Positions 11,492-23,537 of a DNA stretch of 64,000 bases are shown piece by piece; positions within the stretch are counted from its first letter, which is position 1; each line of letters begins with the position of its first letter. A program made the translations under genes and the position numbers. The notes under the pieces are model-generated. The model was given only the letters and a program-made list of their open reading frames with translations, did not search any database and had not been told where the DNA came from. This stretch comes from Garcia nutans (taxonomy: Eukaryota; Streptophyta; Magnoliopsida; Malpighiales; Euphorbiaceae): contig CANTUV010000053.1 of the NCBI GenBank assembly GCA_947685225.1, positions 6,309,501-6,373,500 on the forward strand, written 5' to 3'.

Positions 11492-12709
11492 CTAGAGTTT
11501 GAGGTTTCTGAACACATCTATCTTATGGCCTGTGCTCTGATGGTACTCACAATATTCATTGACATTCCACTTTTTGGGAAGTGAATTAGGAGCAGTATTA
11601 GGATTAAAGGGTTCAATCAATTGTGCCTCTAATGCTTCCTTATACACTAAACTGAGGGGTTTACCTAAATTAGTGATTGTTCTTTGATGTTGGCTCATTT
11701 CCAAATGGAGCTACAGCTGTGGTGTAATGCTTACTACATCACCACTCTTCTAATTGGTAGTCAGTGGGCCATTGTAGCTCAAATTCTTTCTAAATCATAA
11801 GGAAGAGGCTGTCTTATCTTTAATCTGACTATTATGAATCAAATCTTCAAATCTTTGTAGCAATGGAAATAAGAGCCTTGAAAGAAGGCAAATATTGAGT
11901 TTAAAGGTAGGTCTGACAAATAGGCAGTAGGTTCTTAACAATAATGTTAATTTCTTCTTATTCTGAAGGATGGTTAACCATATGTGCCACCTTTCCTCTC
12001 CTCCTCATAAGGAATGAGGAGAAAGATTCCTTTTGACCCTATTTAGTTATTTCAAGGTCCCTTAGGCATTATAGATATCCTCCTATGTCTGGTATATCTT
12101 TTTGTCTAGATCCATGAACCTTCTGATAGCTACCCCAGTAAGAGATCTTTGGAACAATTGAGCAAGGAGCTCATCATTGAGTCCCATGGATTTGAGAGCT
12201 CCCACATATATCTTAAGGTAAGTCTTAGGGCAAGTGCTCCCATCAAACTTGTCCATCTCAAGCATCTTGAACTTGAGTGATAACCGGGCTTTAGGATATA
12301 CGGTTAGAGACTTGAGGTCCAAGTTCTCATCTCTATTTTTGAAGTTTTCAATATGTTTCTCCATTGCTTCAAATTTTTCCATGAGAAGAGGGTGCTCTCT
12401 CCTTTTAAAAGGATTCACGAGGGAACCAGGTGGTGGAACCTTAGGTAATTCAGTTGTGCTTCCTTGGTGGGTATGGTTTATAATAGGTGCAGGCTAAGTA
12501 GATGATGAACCAATGTCCGGCTACTTCTTACGCAGCATGTTCTAAACCTTAGTCATGATGGAGTTGTGTTGTGCATTTAGTGAATTAACTAGTGTTTTAT
12601 TGAAATCAGTTTGCTGACTATCAAATATAGTCCTAAAGCTATCCTCTTGCCTTGTAAGGATGGTCTCGATGAAAGCTTGCATTTCAAGGGAATCAATAGG
12701 CTAAGTCAT
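11492..12709 (-). pseudogene. gag: gag relic of element B
   Basis: Minus strand. The likely start is ATG at 12709-12707, followed by an in-frame TAG at the third codon and a readable N-terminus (IDSLEMQAFIETIL). The capsid part at 12418-12083 includes KMLEMDKFDGST and LAQLFQRSLTGVAIRRFMDL. The C-terminal 11704-11492 includes NEYCEYHQSTGHKIDV, a degenerate His/Cys knuckle. The region between about 12080 and 11710 is broken. This gag belongs to a different Tat subgroup from C, D, E and F, whose capsids share FKMPSFAKFDG. Confidence 0.7.
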
Positions 12710-14038
12710 GGGTAACTTAGAGAAAAAAGGAAGGTAAAGTTAGTTTCTTAATTAGGGTTGAATACTATGATGCAAAATGTTGGACAAATGCTTGGTCTAT
12801 CATAACTTGGACTTTAGCCAATATGGTTTCCTAGAATTTATCCTATTTGACAAGAAATTTTATAATTGAGTTTTTTTACAGCATGGGTTGATCTTGGCTC
12901 ATGGTGTGACCTTTGAAGAGAAAGAAACAATTTTAGTGTGCATAGGTTAGATAGAAAATCCATTTTGGATGGTCAATAGATTTTAATGTTCTTCTTTTCT
13001 TCTTTTTATTTTTTTTATTAAAAAGATTTTCCCTTTTAAATTTTGCTAAGAAGATCAATTATTAATGGTTTGAGCAATGTGGCTCATATATTTTCATGAG
13101 GTTGATGTTGCTTGATTTTTGGATGGGTCAAGCTAATTTTTTATCATTTTTATCGAAGGTTAGGCCGGTATGGCCTTGACCCTATTCTTTAGTTAAGTGG
13201 GCTATTACTGCTTTTTATTTTGGGGTAGGCCGAACCAATATGGCTTAGGCCTGAGCATATGGGACCAGGTTTATCATTTTGGATAAATCAAGGTGATTTA
13301 GGTTTGATGTGGTTTAAGGTTATAACTTTGGTTTTGATTTGAATTTCAAGGGAACGATTTCTTATAGGGATGGTATGAGTGGAATGCAAGTATATATGCA
13401 TGAATGAAAACCATTTTATGAGGACGGTGTAGGACTATGGTGCATACCTCTTAAGGGTAGGGTCTATGGCCTTTATATGTTAAGGGTGCTTTGGTCCAAA
13501 GGGTCCCATCATACTAGGACAATAATATACCTAATCACATGACAAATAATGAATCTTACATTGGTCCATCAGTACATGCATGTCCATTACACCTCAAAAA
13601 GATTGAGAATTCATCATGGGTTGAATGCCATCGCTATCACTTAACATACATAATGAAGGTTGCCAGGTGGATGCTACTTGCTACTTAGGGTTTCCTAAAA
13701 CTAAAGGACAAGGAACCCTTATGCAGGATTAAAGGAGAACATTAATCAAAGAGAAAATGGTTTTGAAAGAGTGCATTAAAATTTTATTTTGAAAATTTTG
13801 AACATCTGTAATGGAGTCATCAGCTGCGAAGCCTCGCCCAAGCATCGATCAGAACCAATTGGGAATTAGAAGTCAAAAGGCTCATTTGAGCTTAGTCTCA
13901 CACAACAACACCGTGTATGATTTCTAGTCAGTTCAGTAAGCACAGGTTTAAAAAATGAATTTTTTATTTTGGGAAAATTGTCTACTCTCCTTTTATTATG
14001 AAAAAGATGAAGTGGATTTTATTTTGAAAATAAAAATT
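12710..14038 (-). other. 5' leader of element B
   Basis: About 1.3 kb of AT-rich sequence without a convincing frame, between the PBS-like site and gag on the minus strand. Tat elements here all have a leader of about 1 kb or more. Confidence 0.5.
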
Positions 14039-14050
14039 GGAGAGTCGCCA
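14039..14050 (-). promoter_or_regulatory. PBS remnant of element B
   Basis: On the minus strand TGGCGACTCTCC, next to the LTR end with one spacer base. It matches the first bases of the TGGCGACTCCACTGGGGA site of the younger elements and then diverges. Confidence 0.55.
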
Positions 14051-14051
14051 C

Positions 14052-14119
14052 TGTGAGCAGGATTTTTGCCCCCACTCCCAGTGGAATGGTTATTGCGACT
14101 TCGGCACTGTTTAGGCTCA
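14052..14119 (-). mobile_element. 68-bp stub of the 5' LTR of B
   Basis: Starts TGTGAGCAGGATTTTTGCCC, the reverse complement of the common LTR end. It breaks off after TGTTTAGGCTCA, where the antisense-gene relic of element C begins. Confidence 0.75.
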
Positions 14120-14431
14120 ATGCTAGTCATCAACATGTTTCCCATTTTGAAAATTTGTACCATCAGTTAGAGAAATTTTTTTGAGACTTTCAGTTTTAGG
14201 GGATGAGAGATCCTGGTGCTTTTTCATCTAGAGGGCCCCAAGCTAATGACCATGAGATCCTTTCATCTACTTTGGATGAGGACCATTGCAGATCTAAATT
14301 CCAAGGTAATAGAGATTCAAGTGCTCCTACTTCGGGCAAACTCAAGACAGGTTATATGCCTCCTCCAACAGGCGATGATTTTTTCAAAGCTTAATTTGAT
14401 GATCTATCACCTCCTTCTTAGTGATGTATGA
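14120..14431 (+). pseudogene. 3'-terminal part of antisense PMD gene in C
   Basis: Plus strand, antisense to C. It matches the last exon of the antisense gene in D: the coiled-coil end, then RDPGAFSSRGPQANDHEILS and PPPTGDDFF. Two in-frame stops (TGA, TAG) before the RDPG motif are shared with D. Upstream exons are lost at the junction with B at 14119/14120. Confidence 0.6.
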
Positions 14432-16221
14432 GTATTGTATCTATTGAGGAAACATTATATAATAAGTATAAAAATAATAATGATGATATATAATTTTTAT
14501 TTTTACTGCAACTCTTTTTTCTTCTCTTTCTCTCTCTCTCTTTTTTAAATCAAATGTTGGTCTTGCCAAATCAATGTCAATGTACCTCAGGACTTGATTT
14601 TCAAATTAACATATCTATAACATGATAACCCTATTTACCATACTAAACTCAGGAATCATTTCTATTTAAGCAAGAATTGTTGCACTTCATATAGGTACAT
14701 ACACATTACTTGGTCAAAGATCTCATTTGAGTTTGAATATTGTCTATCTCATATGCATGATTATCCAAACTATCTCCACTAATAGACTCTACCTACTAAG
14801 AGAGATCAACAAGTCTTTGATAGGCTTGAAATGGGGTCTATAAGGGACATGGGTTAAATGAAGGCCATTTTGAGATAAGAGCTGATGTGACACAATGGAC
14901 AAACCCTCAAACTATAATTTTCCTATTTAGACAGTTGACAATATGAAAATATAGAGCTTTGAGTGTTCTCTCATATTCTTGGTATTAATCTGCATCTTGA
15001 TTAGAATAGTCTTTGCCCTTGCAAAAAGTTTGGTACCCATATTCATCATCATTTTTCTTTTCTCTTTCTCTTTCTTTTTCTTAATCTTACTCTTCCCTTT
15101 CTTTGAGCATTTTATCATTTTTTCCTTCTTCCTCGTAGGACTATCAAGTATAGAACTTTCAAGAGCTGGATGGTCTTTCTACTTTTTTTTTTAATTTTGA
15201 TTGAATCTTTGGTTGGATTGGACCAATTTAAGTTAAAATGTCCTTATAAACCAAATGGAAGCCTTTTGCTGCTTTAGGTAAAAGAGAACTCAGTTGGCTT
15301 TTTGAACCATTTTGGGTTTTTTCTTTTTTTCTTTTCCTTTTTTTCTTTGTTTTTTTTTTCTTTTTTTTTTCTTTCTTTTTTCCTGTCTTCTTTTTTTTTT
15401 CCTTTCTCCCTTTTTTTTGTTTTCTTTTTTTTTCCTTTTTTTTTGTTCTAGCTCTAAAAGAGTTGACTTGTATGTACCAACTTGGGTTTCTAATAATGAA
15501 TGAGTGGAGTGACATAAATCTTCTTTAACAGGGATAAATCATTTGTTTCTCTAATGTTATCTTGATATATTGGAGATATTAGGAAAACTTCAACTACCCC
15601 TTTAGTCTTGAGAACATCAACTATCCTTACAGTCTTGGCTATACATTCCTTTTTTTGATCTTCTTGCCTCTTCACCTTAGTGATCATAAGACTTGTCAAA
15701 AGTATCACAACAGCTCAGGGTAGGTTGATGGGATAGTATGCCAATGAAAAGAATGCTAAAAATTTTATGAAGGCTCAAAGGGATAACTAGGGATTGATAT
15801 TTAATAAGGTGGATACTAGTTGTTGGCTAACCAAACAATGCCTAGATCATCTCTCCCTTAAATAAGCAGAGTTTAATTTCACCTCAAAAGTTTGTCAAAG
15901 CATGTTCTAAGACTGACTAGGACCTAGACAAAGGTAATTATGCAGGAGCCCTCTCTAAGTAAGCATACACAACTCAATGCTATAGAGTAATTCCCTCACC
16001 TAGTAAAGTCATTCGAATCATGATGCCTAGATACATTAATTTAGGAATATCAAGCTAGATTTGTCATTTGTTGAGCACCAAAATGAACAAAGACCAACAA
16101 AAATTTTGATGAAAGTAATTTATTCAAAAAATTTTAAATTTGAAAAGCACTATTGTTCCAATTAAATATTAAAGAAAGCAAAATTGAAAAGCAACATTCA
16201 AGCTAAAGAAAGTTTGCTGAG
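14432..16221 (-). other. Shared non-coding block replacing pol, copy in C
   Basis: The reverse complement matches 21269-23520 in D and about 48890-51039 in E. Examples are the AATTATCTTTGTATAGGTCC region and TTAAGGGAGAGATGATCTA. No recognisable domain was found. It includes a long pyrimidine-rich run (15310-15450), purine-rich on the element's sense strand. Confidence 0.65.
15310..15450. repeat. Polypyrimidine/polypurine low-complexity tract
   Basis: Almost only T and C on the plus strand. D has the purine version at 22080-22180 and E a pyrimidine version at about 50365-50435, at the same place in the element. The Lys-rich translation is a by-product. Confidence 0.8.
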
Positions 16222-17033
16222 TTAAGCTTCTTTTCCTTTCACATCTTCAATATTTCCATCTTGAAAGTATGATAAAACAAAATCTTCTTCCAATCCTTTT
16301 CCTACCATGAAGGTTGCTAGTGGTGGTGCTCTTCCAAATTTAGGAAAAAGATTATTCTTGGTATTGGGCTTGTCGGGCTTGGGTAGCTTCCCACTATCAA
16401 TCCAACTTTGGATCTCATGCCTCAACCTCACACATTTATCCATGTCATGTCCTTGCATTTGATGAAATTGACAAAATGCCTTAGTGTCAAAATTAGGTGG
16501 GAGAGGGTTAGGCAAAGGACGAGGATTTAAGGGTTGTAACAATCCCTTCTTTTGTAGCTTATTGAGAACTAAAGACAGCGGTTTCCCCAATTCTGAAAAC
16601 TGCCTTCTTGTTCCTTGGCTAGTAGTATTAACACCAACTTCTTTTTACTTGCTTTGATTTCCAGACTGATAGTTTCCTTTCTCGTTCCTTCTTGTTGGAA
16701 AATGGTTCTTCTCTCTTTCCCATTCTTCAATTTGCAAACCAACTTGGAGGATATCTTTAAAATCACGGATGAGTGTATGAGACATCCTTTCACAAAGACT
16801 AAGTAACACCCCTCTCACAATCATTCTTATATGATCATATTCATCGGGCCTTTTCTTGAGCAAAGCGGCCTTATTTCTCCATCTTTTCACATAGTTCACA
16901 AAATTCCCATTTGGCCTTTGTCTAATAGACTCCACTTCCATCAAGGTAACTTCCATTTCAACATTGTATCCATATTGTTGGATGAAGGCCTTGTTTAGCA
17001 GATCCCAACTCTTTTGTGCTCCATCTAAGGTAT
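16222..17033 (-). pseudogene. gag: gag of element C, 3' half
   Basis: Minus strand, continuing the reading of 27762-28510 after element D. It contains QKSWDLLNKAFIQQYGYN, ESIRQRPNGNFVNYVKRWRN and the degenerate knuckle CQFHQMQGHDMDKC, and ends GNIEDVKGKEA-stop at 16222. The Cys/His spacing is C-X2-H-X4-H-X4-C rather than classic CCHC. One stop (about 16649) and a frame change break it. Gag would form the particle that packages element RNA. Ending on a stop here, without protease, is shared with E. Confidence 0.8.
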
Positions 17034-19260
17034 TATAGACCCTTAATTTTTGACCCAGTATGGTCCAATATATTTTAATTAGTCTAAAATAATTTTGTAT
17101 TGTCCAATATATTTTAATTAGTCCAAAATATTTTTTATCTTAATTAAATAATATTTGCTTTAGTATTTAATTTTTATAATTAATAAAAAATAAAAATAAA
17201 ATAATAATAAACAAATAAATAAAAATAAAATAAAAATCGGTGACGAAAAATTTCATCGCCGAAAAGGGGGCGGCAAAATGGCCTGCAGGCAATTTCGCCC
17301 ACCCCAGCTGCGGCAACTTTTTCACCAGTGTAATTTTTCCGCAGCAGTTTTTTTTGCCAGCGAAATTTTTCTGCAGCAGTTTTTTTTTGCCAGCGAAATT
17401 TTTCGGACTCAAATTTTTCCGAATCCAAATTCAATTCGGTTTCGGTTTCCTTTTCTTAATTAATGTTAGATTCTATGAGCAACAAAGATTAATCATAAAA
17501 ATCTTTTGTAAATAAGGACTAAAACAACACAGAAAAGGAGGGAAATTTAGGAGGAAAAACATTGAAAGGAAATCGAATTTTAAGAATTCCTGCTAGTAGT
17601 AAAATCGATCGGACTTTTTGAGAGAAGCTAGCAAGCAATTTAATTCATCAAAGGCAGCAAAGCTTGTCTTTGTTCTTTTTCATCCAAGAAACAATTTTTG
17701 GTGGAACCAACGAACGAAGGTATGAATTTCTTTATTTATTTATCTTTACAGTAGCTTCATCACTCAAGATTAAAAATTGTTGTTTCTTCAAAATTTTAAA
17801 ACCCTAATCTACTTTCTAACTTTTCAAAACCTTAAATCGCTTCAAGATTTACCAGAACCCTAATTTGTTTTCCAATTTTTCAAAACCCTAAATTGAATCT
17901 GTTTCTTTCCAAAAACCCTAAATTGAATCTGTTTCTTTCCAAAACCCTAAAAAATATCTTTTTTGCTTCTATAAACCTAAAATCGTTTTGTTTATTTTCA
18001 TAAAACTATAAATTGTTTTTTCAAATTCTAAAATCAAATACATTCTCTGAAAACACTAAAAACCCTAATTCAACTTTAGAATCAAGATAGTAACCTCAAA
18101 CGAATTATTCTAAACCCTAGTTTTCTTAAACCCTAATTCCCTTAAAACCTTAAACCCTAATTTTTCTATATCTTAATCCTTAAAATCTTAAAACCTTATA
18201 AATTTAAATATTAAAATTCAATATGTTAAATACAAAATAATGATCCAGTAACCGTAAATCATAAACCTAATGTTTTAAAGTGTCCAAACCCTAGTTTCAT
18301 GATTTCACTTCTCAAACACTAATTTGGTTAATCAAAGAACTTTATCAACCTCTTAAATTATAAAACTTTGCTCCATTTCAATTCTTTTAAAATTTACAAT
18401 AGCTTAAACCCATAAATTCCAAAATCTTAAACATATTAAAAAAGAATATTAAATATAAATAATAGCCCTAATTTGAATCTTTACTTGCTTTATTTAATTT
18501 TATATTTGATTATGAAGTCTATTATATGCTTTAATTTATTTTCAATGCTTTGTTGGTTTATTTAATTTTAATAGTTAAGTTATTTAATTTATCATGGATG
18601 AATGTTTATATTTTGATTGATGTTTAATGTCTTTGGTGAATGATTTATTTATGATTAATGGTTATTTACTTTAACAATTTATTTTGATTTCCAAATGTTG
18701 TAAGAGGTATGTTTCCACTTGGTGGGTACCTCATTAGTTAAATATCATGTAATTCAAATTGCTTTTCTATTTTAGAAACAATGTAAAGGACATGTTTCTA
18801 CCTTTCGGTGGGTGTCCTATTTAGGCATGGATTATGTAAGGGCATGTTTCCATCTTCGGATGGGTGTCCATTTATTTTTTTCTGCTTGGACATTATTTTG
18901 ATTTTCAATATATCGATGCTTTATTTTAATTATTGTGTGTAATATGGATAATGTTGTTATATTTAAGAATTATATAATATTAAGGCCTGTAAAGGAGGTC
19001 AGTTCCAATGAACTGGGCGTTGTAGGGGTACTGGGCCATTTCTCACCTTCCCCACACGTACTCAACTTTCGGAACCCATTAGGGGGTTGGGGATTCCTTA
19101 GGAATTGAGTCATCCACCCCTTTCTTTTTCCCAGCCCATCTGGGTGGCAACTCCATTTTCTCCAGACTTAGGCCCGTGTTCTCTAAGGCCCCGAGCCTAA
19201 ACAGTGCCGAAGTTGTAAGAACCATTCCACCAGGAGTGGGGGCGAAAATCTCCGCTCACA
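17034..19260 (+). mobile_element. 5' LTR of D
   Basis: 2227 bp, from TATAGACCC to CCGCTCACA. It holds about ten AAACCCTAA-type words between 17800 and 18300. Its stem-loops are at 18704-18732, 18788-18817 and 18840-18869. The TATA region is weaker than in F (TTTTGTAAATAAGGAC near 17505). Confidence 0.9.
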
Positions 19261-19261
19261 G

Positions 19262-19279
19262 TGGCAACTCCACTGGGGA
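19262..19279 (+). promoter_or_regulatory. Primer-binding site of D
   Basis: TGGCAACTCCACTGGGGA, one base after the LTR. It is one change from TGGCGACTCCACTGGGGA in G. From memory this class of PBS is assigned to tRNA-Arg in Ogre/Tat elements; I cannot check it here. Confidence 0.8.
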
Positions 19280-20444
19280 TAAGAGAAGTTGATTCCGTTG
19301 GTTTTTATATTATTCTATTCTTTCTTATAATGATATTATCCATTGCATCATTTTGATTGCATCGTGTGCGTGAGTTAAGATGCCCATGTTACCCGTGTTG
19401 TGTTATGTGAGGGATACCATACTTTCACTCAAGGTATGGAGATCGAGCATGGCATAACCACTCATAGCCTCATACCATTTGGTATATACTTGCTATGGGA
19501 ACCTAAGCCTTTTTAACCTAAAGACTAAAGTTCATGTAATTGGCATAGTTACTTTCCTTAGGTTTTACCCCAAATGCATGTTGTTTGACTATGGTTAATT
19601 TATCTTAGCTTAAATCATGGCTTATTTGGTTTGTTCTTTTTCTAATGTGACCTAAGTACATTTGTAAGCTTAAAATAAATTTTTCTCTAAATCCAAAAGA
19701 CCAAAGCTATTTTCAAAACTTTTTCAAGATGGTCTTTGGATATAAAGCTTTCTAAAAACAAATAAAAAATTCTTTTTCTCATGGCCCAAATATTAAGCCC
19801 AAAATCTATTTTTTCTAAAACCTTTTTTCCAATGGGCTTAGAAGCAAAATTATTTTCATCCAACCTTTTCTTGCAAAGAGCTTGCAAATTATTTAGTTCA
19901 ATTATGAAATACCAAAAATCAATTGTGAGCCTAGTTTATACTAAGAATAGTTAACCATGGGCTTGTTTTTGGCATGAATCACTAGTTACTTTTTCAAGTG
20001 AGAAATCTATTTATAATAAACCTCTTAATTTAGTTTTAATCCAAGGTAGCATAAAAGGTACTTTAGTTGGTTAAATGGATTAAAACCTAATTAATGGGAA
20101 TTATTATAAACTGATTTCCTTTTTTTTTGAAAATATAACTATTGGTTGAAACGTCCGAGGGAAATATTCAAAAACAAGATGCCCCATGTTTGTATTTTGT
20201 TAACCATGTACCTAGGAAAAGAGACTCGCCATTCGTGTGTGGATGTTATAAGGTTGGAAGGAGAGTCCTAATTATCTTTCTTTGTTTGTGCATACATGCA
20301 TACATACATACATTTGCATCTCATATCATTTATCCTCTCTGGCTCACAGCCCTGGATTACGACAATACAAAAGCTTACGACAATCCGACCTACGCCGGAG
20401 ACAAAGTATCTAGCAACGACTCAATCACTTGCTCACTAAAAACA
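19280..20444 (+). other. 5' leader of D
   Basis: About 1.1 kb, shared with C, E, F and G. It contains a short frame starting near 19400 (cut by a stop here, full in F and G) and an in-frame extension upstream of gag from about 20300, where SHII.PLWLTALDY is conserved among C, D and F. Translation could therefore start before 20445. Confidence 0.6.
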
Positions 20445-21268
20445 ATGGATCTCGAACAAATTCAATGAATGGTGGATGATGCCCTCAATGCCAAGATGGA
20501 AGAAATAAAAGATGCCCTAGCTGAGACCATGAAGGCCCAGTTGATTGAAATTCTGGAGATCATCAACAATGCTAAGGCAGCATCCGTGGAGAACATGTTC
20601 ACTAGTAGAGATCGAATGAAAAATGAGGGACCAATCCCTATTCTACGAGACCAACCGAACCATGTGCTGTCTAAGTGGGGCAATAAGGGCAGTTATCACC
20701 CCAGTGGAAAAGGTCAAGAGGAAAGAGAGAAGAACCATTTGTCTGCAAAATGGAATTATCAGCCTAAAAATCAAAATGCACAAAAGGAAGCTAATGTTTA
20801 TGCCACCGGTCAAGGAGGAATGAGGCAGTTTTCGGAATTGGGGAAGCCACTATCTTGGGTTTTCAATAAGTTAAAAAAAGGGGATTGTTACAACCCTTAA
20901 CTCCTCGACCTTTGCCAAATCCTTTACACCCAAAATTTAATATTAAGGCTTTTTGTCAATTTCATCAGACTCAAGGACATGAAACCGATATATGTATCCG
21001 ATTGAAGCATGAGATCCAAAATCTAATTGACAGTGGTAAGCTGCCTAAACCTGTTAAGCCCAACACTAAGAATAAGCCTCTGCCTAAAATTGGAAGGGCG
21101 CCACCTCTTGCAACCTTCATGAAGAGTTTTATCTTGTCATCTCATCATGTGGATAGAGAAGCTACTAAAGAGGATGTATTACTAAACAAGTTTGGATTAA
21201 CTGTGGATGATGAAGCAATGACCTTTGATGATAAAAAAAAAACCCTTACCCTTAAGATGTCTAAATAA
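20445..21268 (+). pseudogene. gag: gag of element D lacking the capsid core
   Basis: It begins MDLEQIQ, has TGA at 20466-20468 where relatives have Arg, then MVDDALNAKMEEIKDALAE. After AKAASVEN the reading passes into about 100 bp not found in C, E or F gag (MFTSRDRMKNEGPIPILRDQ). It then resumes at EEREKNHLSAKWN. The whole FKMPSFAKFDG...RERMSHTLI capsid region is therefore missing. After a frame change at about 20885 it holds CQFHQTQGHETDIC and ends LTLKMSK at 21268. It cannot make a normal Gag. Confidence 0.75.
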
Positions 21269-23537
21269 ATGAAGTGTCTTCGACTCCAACTCAATGAACT
21301 TCCCTTAGCTTGAATGTTACTTTTCAATTGTACTTTCTTTAATATTTAATTGGAACAATCGTGTTTTTTTGTTTGAATAAATTACTTTTATCAAAATTTT
21401 TGTTGATCTTTGTTCATTTTGATGCTTAACCAATGAGGAATCTAGCTTGATAATTCATGAATTAATATATCTAGGCATCATGACTTGAATGACTTGACTA
21501 GGTTAGAGAATTGCTCTTTAGCATTGGGTTGTGTATGCTTACTTAGAGAAGGCTCCTGCATAATTATCTTTGTATAGGTCCTAGTCAGTCTTCGAACATG
21601 CTTTGACAAACTTTCGAGGTGAAATTGAACTCTGCTTATTTAAGGGAGAGATGATCTAAGCATTGTTTGGTTAGCCAACAACTAGTATCCACCCTATTAA
21701 ATATCAATCCCTAGTTGTCTCTTTGAGCCTTCATAAGGTTTTAGCTTTCTTTTCATTGGCATATAACCCCAACAACCTACCCTGAGCTATTGTGATACTT
21801 TTGACAAGTCTTATGATCACTAAGATGAAGAGGCAAGAAGATCAAAGAAAGCAATGATTAGTCAAGATCATGAAGATAGTTGAAGCTCTCAAGAACATGA
21901 GGATAGTTGATGTTCTCAAGACCATAAGGATAGTTGAAGTTCACCTAATATCTCCAATATATCTAGACAACATCAGAGTAACAAATGATTTATCCCTATT
22001 AAAGAAGATTTATGTCACTCGACTCATCCAATATTGGAAACCCAAGTTGGTACAAACAAGACAACTCTTTTAGAGCTATAACAAAAAAAAAGAAAAAAAA
22101 AAGAAAGAAAAGAAAGTAAAAGAAAAAAACGACAAAAGAAAAAGGGAAAAGAAGAAAAAAAAAAAAGAAGAAAAAAAGAGAATAATGCCTAAAAAGGCGG
22201 TTCAGAAAGCCAATTGAGTTCTCCTTTACCTAAAGTAGCAAAAGGCTTCCATTTGGGTTATAAGGACATTTTGACTTCAATTGGTCCAACCCAATTAAAG
22301 ATTTGATCAAAATCAAAGGAAAAGGAGAAAGACCATCCAGTGCTTAAAAGTCCTAAAATGATAAAATGCTCAAAGAAAGGGAAGAGTATGGAAAATAAAG
22401 AGAAAGAAAAGGGAAGAGTAAGAAAAATAAAGAAAAGGGAGAAGAAGGAAAGAAATGAATTTGGGAACCAAACTTTTTACAAGGGCAAAAACTGTCCTAA
22501 TCAAGATCCAGATTAATGCCAAGAAGATAGAAGAAATTTGGAGTCTAGCAAGATTGCCTCCAAGCTGCCTAAAATTCAAACAAGAAATTTGTAGTGTGAG
22601 GGTTTGTCCATTGTGTCACACCAGCTCCAATCTCAAAATGGCCTTCACTTAAACCTGTGTCCCTTATAGACCCCATTTCAAGCCTATCAAAGACCTGTTG
22701 ATGTCTTTTAGTAGGTAGAGTCTATTAGTGGAGATGGTTTGAATAAGCATAAGTATGAGATAGACAATATTTAAACTCAATGAGACATTTGGCCAAGTAA
22801 TGTGTATGTGCCTATCTGAAGTGCAACAATTATTGCTTAAGTAGAAATGATTCCCGAGTTTAGTATGGTAACTAGGGTTGTCATGTTATAGATATGTTAA
22901 TTTGGAAAAATCAAGTCCTGAGGTACATTGACATTGATTTGGCAAAGCCAACATTTGATTTCAAAATCAAAAATCAAAATAAAAAATATTTTTGTCATAC
23001 AAAGCCTTCAAGTTAAGAGAAGTTTCTTGGGCACATTGGGCAAAGGAAATGATTGCTGGCAAGGTTATGAAGAAACTACCAACTGAAATGCTAAATGGAT
23101 TTATCTCTGTTATTTGGGGACTCCATTATTCATGTTCTCAATATCTTGAAGCATCCTATCATTCCAAAGCAAAACTTGAATGGGTATATGAAAGGAGTCA
23201 ATGAAAACACTTCCGATGATCACCTTGGTCTATGAGTCGATGAAACCATTCAAATGTCCTGTGAAGTAAAGAATCAAAAGAAGATATTGAATCAGGGGGG
23301 GCATAGAAGACCCATTGCTTGAGAAAGGAAGAAATGCATGTTTTTTCAATGAGCTAGACAATATACAATCATCAACCAAAGCCGCATGGAAAAAATAATG
23401 GGTTTGAGCCTATACAGGGGGCAAGGAGAAGATATGAAGGCTAAAAAAAAAGAGAAGAAGAAGAAGAAAGAGTTACAGTAAAAATGGATATTATATATTA
23501 ATGCTTATTATACAATGTTATACAATTGATACAACAT
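21269..23537 (+). other. Shared non-coding block replacing pol, copy in D
   Basis: No pol motif in any frame. Purine-rich run at 22080-22180. Short frames (21870, 22455, 22992) are not conserved as proteins between copies. The same block lies in C (14432-16221) and E (about 48890-51039). Near 23290 and 23415 it has AGGGGGGGCAT and CAGGGGGCAAGG, similar to the family PPT. Confidence 0.6.

Larger units (their letters stand above)
2029..14119 (-). mobile_element. Old Tat-clade element B, minus strand, heavily decayed
   Basis: Read on the minus strand the order is: LTR stub (14119-14052), PBS-like site, leader, gag, linker, protease, linker, RT, RNase H, aRNase H, integrase, then an antisense DUF7745-like relic. 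This is the Tat-clade layout. Every coding part has stops or frameshifts, so it is the oldest element in the window. The 3' LTR is missing: LTR A begins where it would be expected. A Tekay-like solo LTR sits inside it (3937-6504). Confidence 0.8.

Noticed and set aside
15228..15515. Lys-rich and Phe-rich frames
   Set aside because: Translation of a low-complexity pyrimidine/purine run.
17167..17515. Repeated FAGKKKLLQKNFAGKK-type frames near an LTR start
   Set aside because: They come from short direct repeats (GCCAGCGAAATTTTT) in the LTR and exist on both strands.
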